From DASUPK01 sp963743575 (lineage in GTDB: Bacteria; Actinomycetota; Thermoleophilia; Solirubrobacterales; 70-9): a stretch of DNA of 64,000 bases. Position numbers and translations under genes: made by a program. Numbering within the stretch: the stretch's first letter is position 1; every line of letters starts with the position of its first letter. The notes under the pieces were generated by a model, which was not told the DNA's origin, did no database searches, and saw nothing but the letters and a program-made list of their open reading frames with translations. Below are positions 33,358-42,811 of the stretch, in pieces. The DNA lies in assembly GCA_963743575.1 (NCBI GenBank), contig CAVUQC010000007.1, positions 1,240,001 to 1,304,000 of the forward strand, read 5' to 3'.

Positions 33358-35487
33358 GTGACTGTGAACGGCGCCCGCGCCAACGGATCCCAGACTGCCA
33401 GATACCGGATGGCGATCGACATCGGCGGAACGTTCACCGACCTCGCCCTGCACGATGGAGAGAGCGGGGCCATCACGGTGGCAAAGACGCTTTCGACGCC
33501 GGCCGATCCCTCCGAGGGGGCACTGGAAGGCGTCGAGATCATTCTTGAGCGTGCCGCCATTCCGCTCTCGGAGGTCGACCAAATCACCCACGCCACTACA
33601 CATGGCGCGAACATCATCATCGAGGGCAAGGGGGCACGCGCTGCCCTACTGACCACGGATGGCTTCGGTGATCTGTTGATCATTCAGCGGCAGCTGCGAT
33701 ACAGCCCCTATGACTTGGCTCTCGATCGCCACCTCCCGCTGATTCCGCGATCGATGGTCTACGAGGTTCCTGAGCGCATCCGCCACGACGGCGCGATACA
33801 CCGGAGCCTCGATGAGGCGGCCGTCGCTGAGATTGCCGAGAAAATCGTCGATCAGCGAGTGGAATCAGCCGCCATCTGTTTGCTTCACAGCTATGCCAAT
33901 CCGAAGCACGAGCAGCGAGTGGCCGAGATCCTCCGCGAGTTGGCGCCGGATGTGGCTCTCTCACTATCGAGCGAGGTCGCCCCACTCATTCGCGAATATG
34001 AGCGGGCCAGTACTACGGTTGCCGATGCCTACATCCGGCCAGCCTTCCAGCAGTACCTGGTCAACTTGCAGGGTGCGCTTCTAGGCAGAGGCTTCCAGGG
34101 GCAGCTCTTCATCATGCAGGCCAATGGCGGAATCGCCAGCGTTGAGCTGACAATGGAGGCTCCGATCCGCGCCGTCGAGTCGGGGCCTGCAGGGGCGGTC
34201 GCCATGGCCTCAGCCCTCAGTCGCAGTCAAGAGCTTGGCGATGCCCTGGCTTTCGACATGGGAGGAACGACGGCCAAGGCGGGCTTGATCTCCGGCGGCG
34301 CGCCCGGATTGGTCGACAACTTTGAGGTTGACCGAAGTCTGTTGCGAATGGGGACCGGTCTTCCGCTGCGCATCCCGAGCGTCGACATCATCGAAATCGG
34401 CGCCGGCGGGGGCAGCATTGCTCATGACGAGCTCGGAATCATCGAAGTCGGACCCGAAAGTGCCGGTGCCAATCCAGGCCCGGCAAGCTACGGGCTGGGC
34501 GGTACGCGGCCAACGGTCACCGACGCCAATCTCATACTCGGCTACCTGAACCCGGAGTTCTTCAATGGAGGTGCGCTCGACCTGCATCCCGACAAGGCAC
34601 GTCGCTCGGTTCAGGAGGAGGTCGCATCGCCGCTGAAACTCGAGATGGAAGAGGCCGCCTGGGGAGTGCACGAAGCCGTCACCTCAAACATGGAACATGC
34701 GATCCGAGCGACATCGATAGATCGCGGACACGATCCGCGGACGCTTACGTTGGTTGCGTCTGGGGGTGCGGCTCCGCTACATGCGCTTAGGATCGCCCGC
34801 GACCTCGGGATGAAGCAAGTTCTGATCCCGGCTTTCGCCGGCGTGATGTCTGCGCTGGGACTCCTCGACACTGATCCCCGGTTCGACCTCGCCGTTTCGG
34901 TAGTAGTTGAACTCGCGGACGAAGTGGCTTCGGAATTCGAGCCCCGGTTCGCTGAGCTTGAGTCTCAGGCACTGGCCCGCCTGCAGGCGACGGGTCTCGA
35001 CGGCACCTATTCGCTTGAGCGACGCATCGACGCCTGCTTTCGCGGACAGGGACACACAATTGAGGTCGATCTGCCGTCCGATGTCTCAATGGTCGATGCG
35101 GTCAGGGAGGCCCGGACGCGCTTTGTTGCTCGGTACGCCGAGCTTTACGGGGCCGGCGATCGGGAGGATGCGATTGAGGTCACAGCTTTGCGGGTCACCG
35201 CCGTGACGGAAACGCCGTCGATCGTCTTCCCGACTCGGGATGAAACGGAGAGCGCCCAACCCGGGGAGCGACAGGCCTATTTCCCAGAGGCTGGGGGCTT
35301 CACCACCGCCTCCATCTACCGTCGCAGCGAGCTCAGCCCGGGGCAGGTTGTCGATGGACCGGCGATCATCGAGGACGCGGAATCGACGATTGTCGTTCCG
35401 CCGGGAGACCGCGTCACCACAGACCACAGTCACCACATGCTGGCCGAGATCGGCTCGCTGGCGGCTACCTCCTCCGTTCATGGGTAG
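33358..35487 (+). CDS. hyuA: Hydantoinase/oxoprolinase family protein, subunit A
   Basis: The 709-residue ATP-dependent amidohydrolase subunit has an actin-like ATPase fold: AIDIGGTFTDLALHDGE near residue 18, ATTHGANIII, SLSSEVAPLIREYERAST, and FDMGGTTAKAGLI. The C-terminal half has ASGGAAPLHALRIARDLGM and IPAFAGVMSALGLL. Relatives act with HyuB as 5-oxoprolinase, N-methylhydantoinase, caprolactamase or acetone/acetophenone carboxylase. No biotin or zinc motif separates these. It starts at GTG 33358, and its stop overlaps the hyuB start by 8 bp. Confidence 0.92.
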   Translation: MTVNGARANGSQTARYRMAIDIGGTFTDLALHDGESGAITVAKTLSTPADPSEGALEGVEIILERAAIPLSEVDQITHATTHGANIIIEGKGARAALLTTDGFGDLLIIQRQLRYSPYDLALDRHLPLIPRSMVYEVPERIRHDGAIHRSLDEAAVAEIAEKIVDQRVESAAICLLHSYANPKHEQRVAEILRELAPDVALSLSSEVAPLIREYERASTTVADAYIRPAFQQYLVNLQGALLGRGFQGQLFIMQANGGIASVELTMEAPIRAVESGPAGAVAMASALSRSQELGDALAFDMGGTTAKAGLISGGAPGLVDNFEVDRSLLRMGTGLPLRIPSVDIIEIGAGGGSIAHDELGIIEVGPESAGANPGPASYGLGGTRPTVTDANLILGYLNPEFFNGGALDLHPDKARRSVQEEVASPLKLEMEEAAWGVHEAVTSNMEHAIRATSIDRGHDPRTLTLVASGGAAPLHALRIARDLGMKQVLIPAFAGVMSALGLLDTDPRFDLAVSVVVELADEVASEFEPRFAELESQALARLQATGLDGTYSLERRIDACFRGQGHTIEVDLPSDVSMVDAVREARTRFVARYAELYGAGDREDAIEVTALRVTAVTETPSIVFPTRDETESAQPGERQAYFPEAGGFTTASIYRRSELSPGQVVDGPAIIEDAESTIVVPPGDRVTTDHSHHMLAEIGSLAATSSVHG

Positions 35488-37195
35488 GACGGTCGACCCA
35501 CTCACGCTTGGGACCGTTTGGCGCTCCCTTCGGGCGGCTGCAAACGACTCAGGGCAGGTCCTGCAGCGCACGGCCTACTCCGAAGCCGTCCGCGAGGGGC
35601 GCGACTTCTCGGTGGCCCTGTTCGATCAAGAGGGGCGCATGGTCGCCCAGGGGGACTTCAGTCCGGGGCACCTGGGCTCGATGCCCGAAACCGTCCAACA
35701 CGTGCTCGACGTCTACCCCAGGGACCAACTACGCCCCGGCGATGCGGTCCTTTTCAACGATCCGTGGCTCGGGTCGGGGCACCTTCCGGATTTCCTGTTA
35801 ACGGCGCCGGTCTTCGCCCAGGAGCAGCTCGTCGGCTATGTGGTTGCTTGCGTCCACATGATCGACGTCGGTGGGGCTGTGGCTGGCTCTCAGGCCGTGG
35901 CTGGCGTCAACGAGGTCTACCAGGAGGGCCTGCGCCTCCCGCCGACCCTTCTCTGGCGCGCAGATGAACCCAATGATGAGGTGTTGCGCGTGATCGAGAG
36001 CAATGTCCGGCTCCCGGACAAGCTATTCGGCGATCTGCTTGCGATGCGCTCATGTATTCACGTCGGGCAAGAGGCAATCGCAGACCTGGTCGACCGCGTA
36101 GGCATTGCGACATATCACCGTGCATGCGAAGAGATCCTGGAACAGTCTGAACAGGCGATGCGTGACTCGATCAGCGACCTACCCGATGGGACCTATGCCG
36201 CCAGCGATGAACTCGATGACAGCGGGCCTTCCACGGAACCGGTGACAATCAAGGCGAGCCTGGTCGTCGCTGGGGACGAGTTGACGATCGACTTTGAGGG
36301 GTCCAGTAATCAGACGCAATCGGGAATGAACGCCGTCGCGAACTACTGCAAGGCCTACTGCTACTTCGCGGTCAAAGCCGTTCTGCACGGCCCCAACCTG
36401 CCGCAGAACGCCGGGTCAATCAGGCCAATTCGGTGGCGCGCTCCGAGCGGTTCGGCGATCAATGCCAAGGAACCGATCAGTGTCGGCGCTCGGGCGATCA
36501 TGCAACAGCGGATCGTCGATGTGCTGATGGAGGCCTTCGTCAAGATCCTTCCCGACCGTGTCGTTGCGCCCTCGAGTCACTGGGCGAACCCCACAATGGC
36601 CGGGGTTGACCCGCGTAGCGGCCGCCCCTTCGTCTTCTATGACGTCATCGTGGGGGGCTGGGGCGGCCGCTCAGGACGTGATGGTGTCGAGGCGATGTGT
36701 CCGTCGTTCAATGTCGATGGCATTCCAGTAGAGGTCAATGAGCACTCCTACCCGATCCTGATCGAGCGGTATGCCTTGATCCCCGAGTCAGCTGGCCCTG
36801 GAAAGTGGCGCGGCGGTCACGGCATTCAAAAGGACATACGCGTTCTGGGCGGGGAAGCTCATCTGATGAACCTCGGTGAGCGGCACCGCATCGGCCCGCC
36901 CGGCTTACTCGGTGGGCAGCCCGGGCAGAAGGCTGAAACCGTGGTAAATCCCGAGGGCGAGGCCCGGACGATCCACAGCAAGGGCAGGTACCGATTGCGA
37001 GACGGCGACGTCGTTTCTCATCGACTTTCCGGGGGCGGGGGATACGGAAATCCTCTTGAACGTGATCTCGAACTCGTCGTCCGCGACGTTGTCGCGGGCC
37101 TTCTCAGTCCTGATGGGGCACGTAGCGAGTACGGCGTTGTTGTCAACGGAGGAGGACAAATTGATGTGGAAGCGACCAAGGCCGAACGTGCCTAA
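35480..37195 (+). CDS. hyuB: Hydantoinase/oxoprolinase family protein, subunit B
   Basis: The 571-residue partner of HyuA starts at ATG 35480. It shows DPLTLGTVWRSLRAAANDSGQVLQRTAYSEAVREGRDFS, FNDPWLGSGHLPDF, HMIDVGGA, the SSNQTQSGMNAV segment, and C-terminal GGHGIQKDIRVLGGE and LSGGGGYGNPLERD. All are standard for the HyuB family of ATP-hydrolysing cyclic amide hydrolases. Together the pair probably opens a lactam, imide or hydantoin ring at the cost of ATP. The upstream extension of the frame lies within hyuA and is rejected. Confidence 0.92.
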   Translation: MGRTVDPLTLGTVWRSLRAAANDSGQVLQRTAYSEAVREGRDFSVALFDQEGRMVAQGDFSPGHLGSMPETVQHVLDVYPRDQLRPGDAVLFNDPWLGSGHLPDFLLTAPVFAQEQLVGYVVACVHMIDVGGAVAGSQAVAGVNEVYQEGLRLPPTLLWRADEPNDEVLRVIESNVRLPDKLFGDLLAMRSCIHVGQEAIADLVDRVGIATYHRACEEILEQSEQAMRDSISDLPDGTYAASDELDDSGPSTEPVTIKASLVVAGDELTIDFEGSSNQTQSGMNAVANYCKAYCYFAVKAVLHGPNLPQNAGSIRPIRWRAPSGSAINAKEPISVGARAIMQQRIVDVLMEAFVKILPDRVVAPSSHWANPTMAGVDPRSGRPFVFYDVIVGGWGGRSGRDGVEAMCPSFNVDGIPVEVNEHSYPILIERYALIPESAGPGKWRGGHGIQKDIRVLGGEAHLMNLGERHRIGPPGLLGGQPGQKAETVVNPEGEARTIHSKGRYRLRDGDVVSHRLSGGGGYGNPLERDLELVVRDVVAGLLSPDGARSEYGVVVNGGGQIDVEATKAERA

Positions 37196-37212
37196 GTGGG
37201 TGCATCAAGAAT

Positions 37213-37935
37213 ATGAATAGAGCCGGAAGTCCAGATACCGCAGGGGAGATCGTTGTAGTCGGGGGCACTGACGGGATCGGGAGAACCCTTGCCGGCGCAC
37301 TTGCTAAGCGAGGAGATTCCGTCGTGATCGCGGGGAGGTCGCTCGAACGAACGCGGGCAGTGGCTGACGAGCTAGGTTCGACTTGCCGGGGGATCGCAAT
37401 TGACCTGACTCAGCCCAACGACGGAATGGGGGAGCTGTCCAGCATTGAAAACCCGTCGGCATTGATTCTTACGGCTGCTGAGCCAAATGAGAATTCGGTC
37501 GCCGACTACGACCCCATTTCGGCCGCAAGAGTCACCGCGATCAAGCTGACTGGCTACACGTCCGCGGTAGCGACCATGGCTCCGCGGTTCGCCTCCGGAT
37601 CGTCAGTAGTCATGTTTGGGGGAAATGCCGGTGATCGCCCATACCCGGGATCGACGACCTTGACGACGATTAACGCCGGACTGACGGCTCTCGTCAGAGC
37701 CCTGGCGATCGAACTGGCTCCCGTGCGAGTTAATGCCATCCATCCCGGTGTGGTCTCAGACAGCCCGGCTTGGCGTGACGCGCCGGGTGAATTCCTGAAC
37801 CAGGTTCGCGAGGGAACGCCGACCAATCGACTGACCACAATGGAAGACGTTGTCGATGCGACGCTCTTTGCCTTGTCAAATCAAGCGGTCAACGGCATGA
37901 ACATCACCGTTGACGGGGGCGCATCGATTCTGTAG
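37213..37935 (+). CDS. SDR-fold protein lacking the catalytic Tyr-Lys
   Basis: The 240-residue Rossmann protein has a nucleotide site VVVGGTDGIGRTLAGAL and VRVNAIHPGVV and a C-terminal GMNITVDGGASIL, like FabG-type SDRs. Where the catalytic YxxxK should be, the sequence reads GSTTLTTINAGL, with neither Tyr nor Lys, and the Ser position (normally ISS) is FGG. It may be a cofactor-binding non-catalytic protein or use other residues. It lies 17 bp after hyuB in the same operon. Confidence 0.85.
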   Translation: MNRAGSPDTAGEIVVVGGTDGIGRTLAGALAKRGDSVVIAGRSLERTRAVADELGSTCRGIAIDLTQPNDGMGELSSIENPSALILTAAEPNENSVADYDPISAARVTAIKLTGYTSAVATMAPRFASGSSVVMFGGNAGDRPYPGSTTLTTINAGLTALVRALAIELAPVRVNAIHPGVVSDSPAWRDAPGEFLNQVREGTPTNRLTTMEDVVDATLFALSNQAVNGMNITVDGGASIL

Positions 37936-37955
37936 CGCGACCGGAAAGGCCTTCG

Positions 37956-38381
37956 GTGAGCAAGAACACGGAACCTGGTTCGAGGGACGTGCCGATCTAT
38001 TCCTTCGAGTGGGGAATGAGTCGATGGCTCGTCAGCCCCGAGACACACGCGACGAAGCTGACCTTTGGCGAGGCTTGGCTACCACCCGGAGATGGCCATG
38101 GCCGCCACAATCATCCGGAGTCGGAGGAAATCATCTACGTCCTATCCGGCGAGGGTGAACAGATGATCGCTGACGAGAAGCCCTTCGTCATCAAACCTGG
38201 TGATTTCGTTCACGTTCCAGTGGCCGAGTACCACTCGACGTTCGCGGCTAGCTGGGAGCCACTTCGTCTCATTGTCATACACGCTCCCGCTGGTGCCGAA
38301 GAGGCACTCCGCACCGCCGAGGGCTTCCGCGAGATCCCCCCTGGCGGTATTGAAAAGTGGACCCGCAACGGCCCTGCCTGA
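37956..38381 (+). CDS. Cupin-domain protein
   Basis: The 141-residue single cupin has motif 1 HGRHNHPESEEIIYVLSGEGE and motif 2 PGDFVHVPVAEYHSTF. These supply the His/His/Glu/His metal-binding set typical of small dioxygenases, isomerases and lyases. It starts at GTG 37956, 20 bp after the SDR gene. A role in modifying the ring-opened product is possible but not indicated by the sequence. Confidence 0.88.
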   Translation: MSKNTEPGSRDVPIYSFEWGMSRWLVSPETHATKLTFGEAWLPPGDGHGRHNHPESEEIIYVLSGEGEQMIADEKPFVIKPGDFVHVPVAEYHSTFAASWEPLRLIVIHAPAGAEEALRTAEGFREIPPGGIEKWTRNGPA

Positions 38382-38404
38382 CCCCCACCCGGAACGCGCA
38401 ACAT

Positions 38405-38421
38405 CCTATAGCCTATAGTCG
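38405..38421 (+). promoter_or_regulatory. Tandem CCTATAG promoter/operator element
   Basis: CCTATAG (38405-38411) is repeated immediately as CCTATAG (38412-38418) and continues as TCG, so TATAGTCG spans 38414-38421. It shares that 8-mer with the TetR operator (26900-26907) and the importer promoter (42994-43001). It lies 110 bp before the GntR start. Confidence 0.5.
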
Positions 38422-38530
38422 TAGTCTTGGACGGGCCTCCGACTCTTGGACTGCTCCCGCGGGATACCGCGATGCTCAAGCCGTGGCGCCGGAATCGACT
38501 GTGCAAGCGGCGAATGAGCTCAGATTGCGG

Positions 38531-39274
38531 ATGATGGCCAATACCTCGTCGACCAGCGCTCCGCTTGGCACCCCGATCACCCGGCCACAGGGCCGGTCGA
38601 CCTCTCGCGACATCGTCGCCCAGCAATTGCGTGAAGCCATTCTCAAGGACGAGCTCGCGGAGGGCCAGAAGCTAAGCGTCCCTGAGATTGCCGAGTTCCA
38701 CGGAGTCAGTCACACGCCCGCTCGGGAAGCCCTGCAGCTGCTAGCCGGCGAGGGGTTCGTCCGCATCAACGCCTACCGAGGCGCCTACGTTGCCGAACTC
38801 TCAGCCGACGACTACCAGGAGATCATGCTGATGCGAATCCCACTGGAGGGACTCGCCGCTGAGCTCGGCGCCGAGCGCATCGGCGACGAAGGGATCGCCT
38901 CGATGAGGCACTGGCTCGAGGAACTTACCTCGGCGGCAGAGGCCAACGAGATCGAGCGCTTCATCGAGGTTGATCGCGAGTTCCATGCCACCCACTACCT
39001 CGGGTCGGGCCGTGAAAGCCTCTGGGAGCGGATAATCGGCCTGCGATTTACCGCCGAGCGCTACACGCGCCGCGGCTACCAGTTGCAGGGAATCCAGATG
39101 GGGGACACGGCCAAACGCCATGCTGACCTCTTCGCGGCAGTGGAGGCACATGACTCGGCCCGCGCCAAGAGGGAGCTGACTCAGGAGCTTCAGAGAACAT
39201 TCGAGACCCTCTACGCCGACCTGAGGCAGCGAGAGCTTGAGCGATCCCAAGAAGGCGACGGGGCCGCGAAGTAG
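38531..39274 (+). CDS. GntR-family (FCD domain) transcriptional regulator
   Basis: The 247-residue product has a GntR winged helix (AQQLREAILKDELAEGQKLSVPEIAEFHGVSHTPAREAL) followed by a FadR/FCD helical ligand domain with metal-site residues around RIPLEGLAAE, DREFHATHY and KRHADLF. It starts at ATG 38531; the frame extends upstream across a promoter-like CCTATAG repeat and is not used. It likely controls the flanking catabolic operons and itself. Confidence 0.9.
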   Translation: MMANTSSTSAPLGTPITRPQGRSTSRDIVAQQLREAILKDELAEGQKLSVPEIAEFHGVSHTPAREALQLLAGEGFVRINAYRGAYVAELSADDYQEIMLMRIPLEGLAAELGAERIGDEGIASMRHWLEELTSAAEANEIERFIEVDREFHATHYLGSGRESLWERIIGLRFTAERYTRRGYQLQGIQMGDTAKRHADLFAAVEAHDSARAKRELTQELQRTFETLYADLRQRELERSQEGDGAAK

Positions 39275-39299
39275 GGCTTGGGCTCGAGTGAGGTAGGCC

Positions 39300-40253
39300 C
39301 TACCCGGCCTGCCACTCGGCGCAGTGGTCGATCCACCACCTGGCAATTTCTTCGCGCGTTGTGATCCAACAGTCGCCGCGATCGAGCATGTGCTCGATCA
39401 TTTCGCGGATTGAGGAGACTCTTCCGGGCACTCCAATGAGCCGGGGGTGGAGGCCGATCGAAATCATCTTCGGATAGCCCTCTGTCGCTTCGCGGCGTAG
39501 GTCCTCGAGTGCCCGGATGACCAGGTCGACGAAATCCCCAACGTTGCTGAATCCTTGCGAGAGGACGAAGCGGGCATCGTTGTAGACAAGGGTGTAGGGG
39601 ACAACCAGGTGGTCTTTTTCTCTGACCTTGGTGAAGTACGGGAGATCATCAGCGTAGGAATCCGAGTCATACAGGAACCCTTCTTCGACCAGCAGCTCGC
39701 GCGTGTTAAGGCTCGGCGCATAACGGTGATAGGCGCCGACGCAGCGTCGGCCGCAGATTCGTTCGAAGGAGTCGATCGTCTGACGAATCCGCTCTCGCTC
39801 ATCGTCGCGGGAAAGCGCCCAGGTTTCCTCCCAGCGCCAGCCGTGGCTGCACGGTTCATGGCCGTCCTCCACCAGCTGTCGCCCGACATCGGGGTTCTTC
39901 TCCAGAGCGACTGCAGACGCGTAGAAGGTCGTCGGGAGCTCGTACTCCCGGAAGAGTCGCATCAGCCGATGGATGCCCGCCCGGGAGCCGTATTCGAACA
40001 TTGACTCCGCCCCGAGGTCGCGTCGATCCGGGAGGGTGTAGTTGGGTGTCTCGGTGAGCACGTCGTTTCGCGCGTCACCCATTGGATACGAGTACTCCGC
40101 CCCCTCCTCGTAGTTGATGACGAAGCTCACGGCGACGGCCGCTTGATCGGGCCAAAGGACGCGGGGAGGGGTGGGGCCGTAACCGATCAGATCGCGGGCT
40201 GGTCGGACCTCATTGTTGTCCTTGGCCCGCAGCCTGGCTGGTCTTTCGGCCAC
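39300..40253 (-). CDS. PuuE-like allantoinase / polysaccharide deacetylase-fold hydrolase
   Basis: The 317-residue NodB-fold protein starts at GTG 40253, with GGAGGG six bases upstream. The N-terminus RDLIGYGPTPPRVLWPDQAAVAVSFVINYEEGAE follows the PuuE allantoinase pattern (DLIGYG, FVLNYEEG), and GHEPCSHGWRWEE and ISIGLHPRLIGVPGR match the later family blocks. PuuE-type enzymes open allantoin and, in related imidases, cyclic imides. It is the only minus-strand gene among its immediate neighbours, divergent from the SDR at 40411. Confidence 0.85.
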   Translation of the reverse strand: MAERPARLRAKDNNEVRPARDLIGYGPTPPRVLWPDQAAVAVSFVINYEEGAEYSYPMGDARNDVLTETPNYTLPDRRDLGAESMFEYGSRAGIHRLMRLFREYELPTTFYASAVALEKNPDVGRQLVEDGHEPCSHGWRWEETWALSRDDERERIRQTIDSFERICGRRCVGAYHRYAPSLNTRELLVEEGFLYDSDSYADDLPYFTKVREKDHLVVPYTLVYNDARFVLSQGFSNVGDFVDLVIRALEDLRREATEGYPKMISIGLHPRLIGVPGRVSSIREMIEHMLDRGDCWITTREEIARWWIDHCAEWQAG

Positions 40254-40410
40254 TAGTTTCCCTCCCAATGAACTGTGCGCTGCCCGGAGCAAGTCCTGGG
40301 CGCGCGGTATGTCCCGAGGATCTCCTGAGAGTGTTGACCGCGCTCGGCGAGCATCGCGGCGGAAACGATATTCTATAGTTCTTGAGTCCGTTTACTCGCC
40401 ACAGGCCCAG

Positions 40411-41148
40411 ATGGAGAGACTGAGCGGGAGAACAGCAATCGTGACTGGTGCGGCGCGGGGCATCGGACGAGCCGTCGCCGAAGCCTTCGTCGCTGAAGGG
40501 GCAGCGATTGCGGCCGTGGATCGCCTAGGGAACGAAGCCGAGGCGGTCGTTGACGCACTCGGCGATCGCGCCATTGCCGTGCAGGCGGATGTCTCTGACG
40601 AGAGCGCGGTGACTGCAATTGTGGAGCGCCTCCAAGGCGAATGGGGCCGGATTGACGTGCTGGTCAACAACGCCGGCATCGCTCCCTTCCAGTCCATCAC
40701 TGACATGAGCCTTGACGACTGGCATCAGGTGATCAATGCCGACCTGACCAGTGTCTTCCTCTGCTGTCGGGCCGTCTTGCCGGAGATGGTCAAGAATCGC
40801 TCTGGCTCCATCATCAATTTGGGTTCGCAGCTCGGTTTGATCGGCGCTAGTCAAATGGCCCACTATTGCGCCGCGAAATCCGGGATCCACGGGTTCACGA
40901 AAGCCCTGGCTCGTGAAGTAGCTCCGGCCGGGATTCGCGTCAACGCGATTGCCCCGGGACCCACAGAAACGCCCTCCCTCACAGAAGCACCGAGGGAGCC
41001 ACTCGATCAACTGAAGACTCAGATACCGCTCTCCCGCTTCGCGACTCCGGAGGAGATCGCACCGACCGCCGTACTTCTGGCCTCTGATGAGGGCTCCTAC
41101 TACACGGGGTCGATCCTGAATGTCTCCGGCGGCCACGCGATGATCTAG
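40411..41148 (+). CDS. SDR-family oxidoreductase (FabG-like)
   Basis: The 245-residue classical SDR has TGAARGIGRAVAEAF cofactor loop, NNAGIAP, catalytic Ser in INLGSQLG, YCAAKSG (Tyr/Lys), and the C-terminal SGGHAMI. It starts at ATG 40411 after the promoter-like TTCTATAGTT at 40373-40382. It forms an operon with the NodB-fold gene and methyltransferase that follow (3-4 bp gaps). The substrate is probably a hydroxy/keto intermediate of the island's pathway. Confidence 0.92.
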   Translation: MERLSGRTAIVTGAARGIGRAVAEAFVAEGAAIAAVDRLGNEAEAVVDALGDRAIAVQADVSDESAVTAIVERLQGEWGRIDVLVNNAGIAPFQSITDMSLDDWHQVINADLTSVFLCCRAVLPEMVKNRSGSIINLGSQLGLIGASQMAHYCAAKSGIHGFTKALAREVAPAGIRVNAIAPGPTETPSLTEAPREPLDQLKTQIPLSRFATPEEIAPTAVLLASDEGSYYTGSILNVSGGHAMI

Positions 41149-41151
41149 ACG

Positions 41152-42024
41152 ATGGATCAGGAGCTCTATCCGTACTCCCCGATCGTTGAGCGTCCTCCGC
41201 TGGAATGGCCGGGTGGCGCCGGGGTCGCTTTCTACCTTGCCCTGAACGTCGAGCATTTTCACGTCGACCGCCCGGCCGTCAGCATCGGCCCGGCAACCTC
41301 TCAGCTGATCCCGGATCCTCTCAACTACGGATGGCGGGATTACGGGGCGCGGGTCGGAATCTGGCGCATGATCGAGGCGCTGGATCAGCTGCCAATCACA
41401 CCGAGCGTGGCCCTCAATTCGGAAGTGTGCGGTCACTACCCGCAGATCATCGAAGCCGGCCAAGAACGTGGGTGGTGTTGGGTGGCCCATGCTCTTTCGA
41501 ACTCCCAGCTGCACACTGGTATTGACGTCGACGAGGAGCGCACCCGTCTCACCCAGATGCTCAGCGCCCTCAATGCAGCCGGGATCAAGCCAAAGGGCTG
41601 GCTGGGGTCAGCATTGACAGAGACCTTCGAGACGGCTCGGCTTCTGTCCGAGCTCGGCTTCGACTACGTGCTCGATTGGTGCAACGACGACCAGCCCTAT
41701 TCACTCGAGGTTGAAGGAATGGTCTCCGTGCCCTACTCGATCGAGCTCAACGACATCACCGCGTTCGCTGAGCATCGGATCTCCGGACCCGATTTCGTCC
41801 AGATGGTTCGCGACCAGCTCGAGCAGCTCCTGGGCGAATGCGACAACGCAGGGCGCGTGCTCACCTTCGCGGCGCATCCATTCATCCTCGGGCAGCCCTT
41901 CCGCCATCGCTACTTCGTCGAGGCCCTCGAGTACGTTTGCGCCCGCGATGGGGTTTGGCTGACGACCAGCGACGCGATAGCCGAGCACTACCTCAACACC
42001 CTGTCGGCCCGGACTTTCGACTAG
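41152..42024 (+). CDS. Polysaccharide deacetylase (NodB)-fold hydrolase, second type
   Basis: The 290-residue product shares the fold with the 39300 gene but is distant from it. It opens with PIVERPPLEWPGGAGVAFYLALNVEHF and has DYGARVGIWRMIEAL, SEVCGHYPQIIEAG and FAAHPFILGQPFR. This branch is typical of uncharacterised imide/ureide-type amidohydrolases. It begins 3 bp after the SDR stop and ends 4 bp before the methyltransferase start. Having both NodB types beside HyuA/B points to C-N bond hydrolysis on cyclic substrates. Confidence 0.83.
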   Translation: MDQELYPYSPIVERPPLEWPGGAGVAFYLALNVEHFHVDRPAVSIGPATSQLIPDPLNYGWRDYGARVGIWRMIEALDQLPITPSVALNSEVCGHYPQIIEAGQERGWCWVAHALSNSQLHTGIDVDEERTRLTQMLSALNAAGIKPKGWLGSALTETFETARLLSELGFDYVLDWCNDDQPYSLEVEGMVSVPYSIELNDITAFAEHRISGPDFVQMVRDQLEQLLGECDNAGRVLTFAAHPFILGQPFRHRYFVEALEYVCARDGVWLTTSDAIAEHYLNTLSARTFD

Positions 42025-42028
42025 GCCG

Positions 42029-42811
42029 ATGGCCGATGATCACTTTGCCACCGCCTTCGCGGACGTGGCTCAGGCCTACGATCGCGGCCGACCCGGGTAC
42101 TCGCCGGAGTCGGTTGACTCGCTAATACGGGAGCTCGGGCTCAAGCCCTCCTCGGTCGTGATCGACCTGGCGGCGGGAACTGGCAAGTTGACTGCTGGCT
42201 TGACCCGGCGATTCACTCGGGTCATCGCAATCGAGCCGCTGGCCGAGATGCGAGCACACATAGCTCAAACGGCGCCGGCTGCGGAGATACTTGAGGCCAC
42301 CGCTGAGCGCATGCCGGTACCAGACGGGAGTGCAAACGCAGTCTTCGTCGGTCAAGCCTTCCACTGGTTCGACGGCCGCCGGGCCTTGGATGAAATCGCG
42401 CGCGTGCTGGGGATTGGCGCCGGGCTCGGGTTGCTTTGGAACACGACGCCCTGGGAGCGTCGGGAGACTGCCTGGTTCGCATTGCTCGACGATCTCGTGG
42501 GGCAGAGCGGCGCGGATCTATCAGTGATGCATCGCCACGACTCGGGCCGCTGGCGAGACGCGTTCGATCATCAGCGGCGCTTTGCACGACTCTCGGAGGC
42601 AGCTTTCGACAATACCCAGCGCATGTCACGGGAGGAGTTCCTAGCGAATTTGACCTCGCGTAGCTACGTCGCGCGCCTTGATCGCGATGCCCGCGACCGG
42701 CTGCTCGGCGAAACCGAGGCTCTGCTGAGGCGAGATGACGCCCCCGTAGACGGGTCCTCCGTGGTGGTGCCTATGCGGACCCACATCTACTGGACGCAGT
42801 TGACGGGCTAG
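42029..42811 (+). CDS. Class I SAM-dependent methyltransferase
   Basis: The 260-residue product has motif I VIDLAAGTGKLT (about residues 44-55), VIAIEP (motif II), FVGQAFHWFDGRRALDEIARVL and GLLWNTTPWER. The AFHWF pattern is typical of small-molecule methyltransferases of the UbiE/DUF-type group. It is the last gene of the SDR/NodB operon. The substrate is unknown. Confidence 0.88.
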   Translation: MADDHFATAFADVAQAYDRGRPGYSPESVDSLIRELGLKPSSVVIDLAAGTGKLTAGLTRRFTRVIAIEPLAEMRAHIAQTAPAAEILEATAERMPVPDGSANAVFVGQAFHWFDGRRALDEIARVLGIGAGLGLLWNTTPWERRETAWFALLDDLVGQSGADLSVMHRHDSGRWRDAFDHQRRFARLSEAAFDNTQRMSREEFLANLTSRSYVARLDRDARDRLLGETEALLRRDDAPVDGSSVVVPMRTHIYWTQLTG

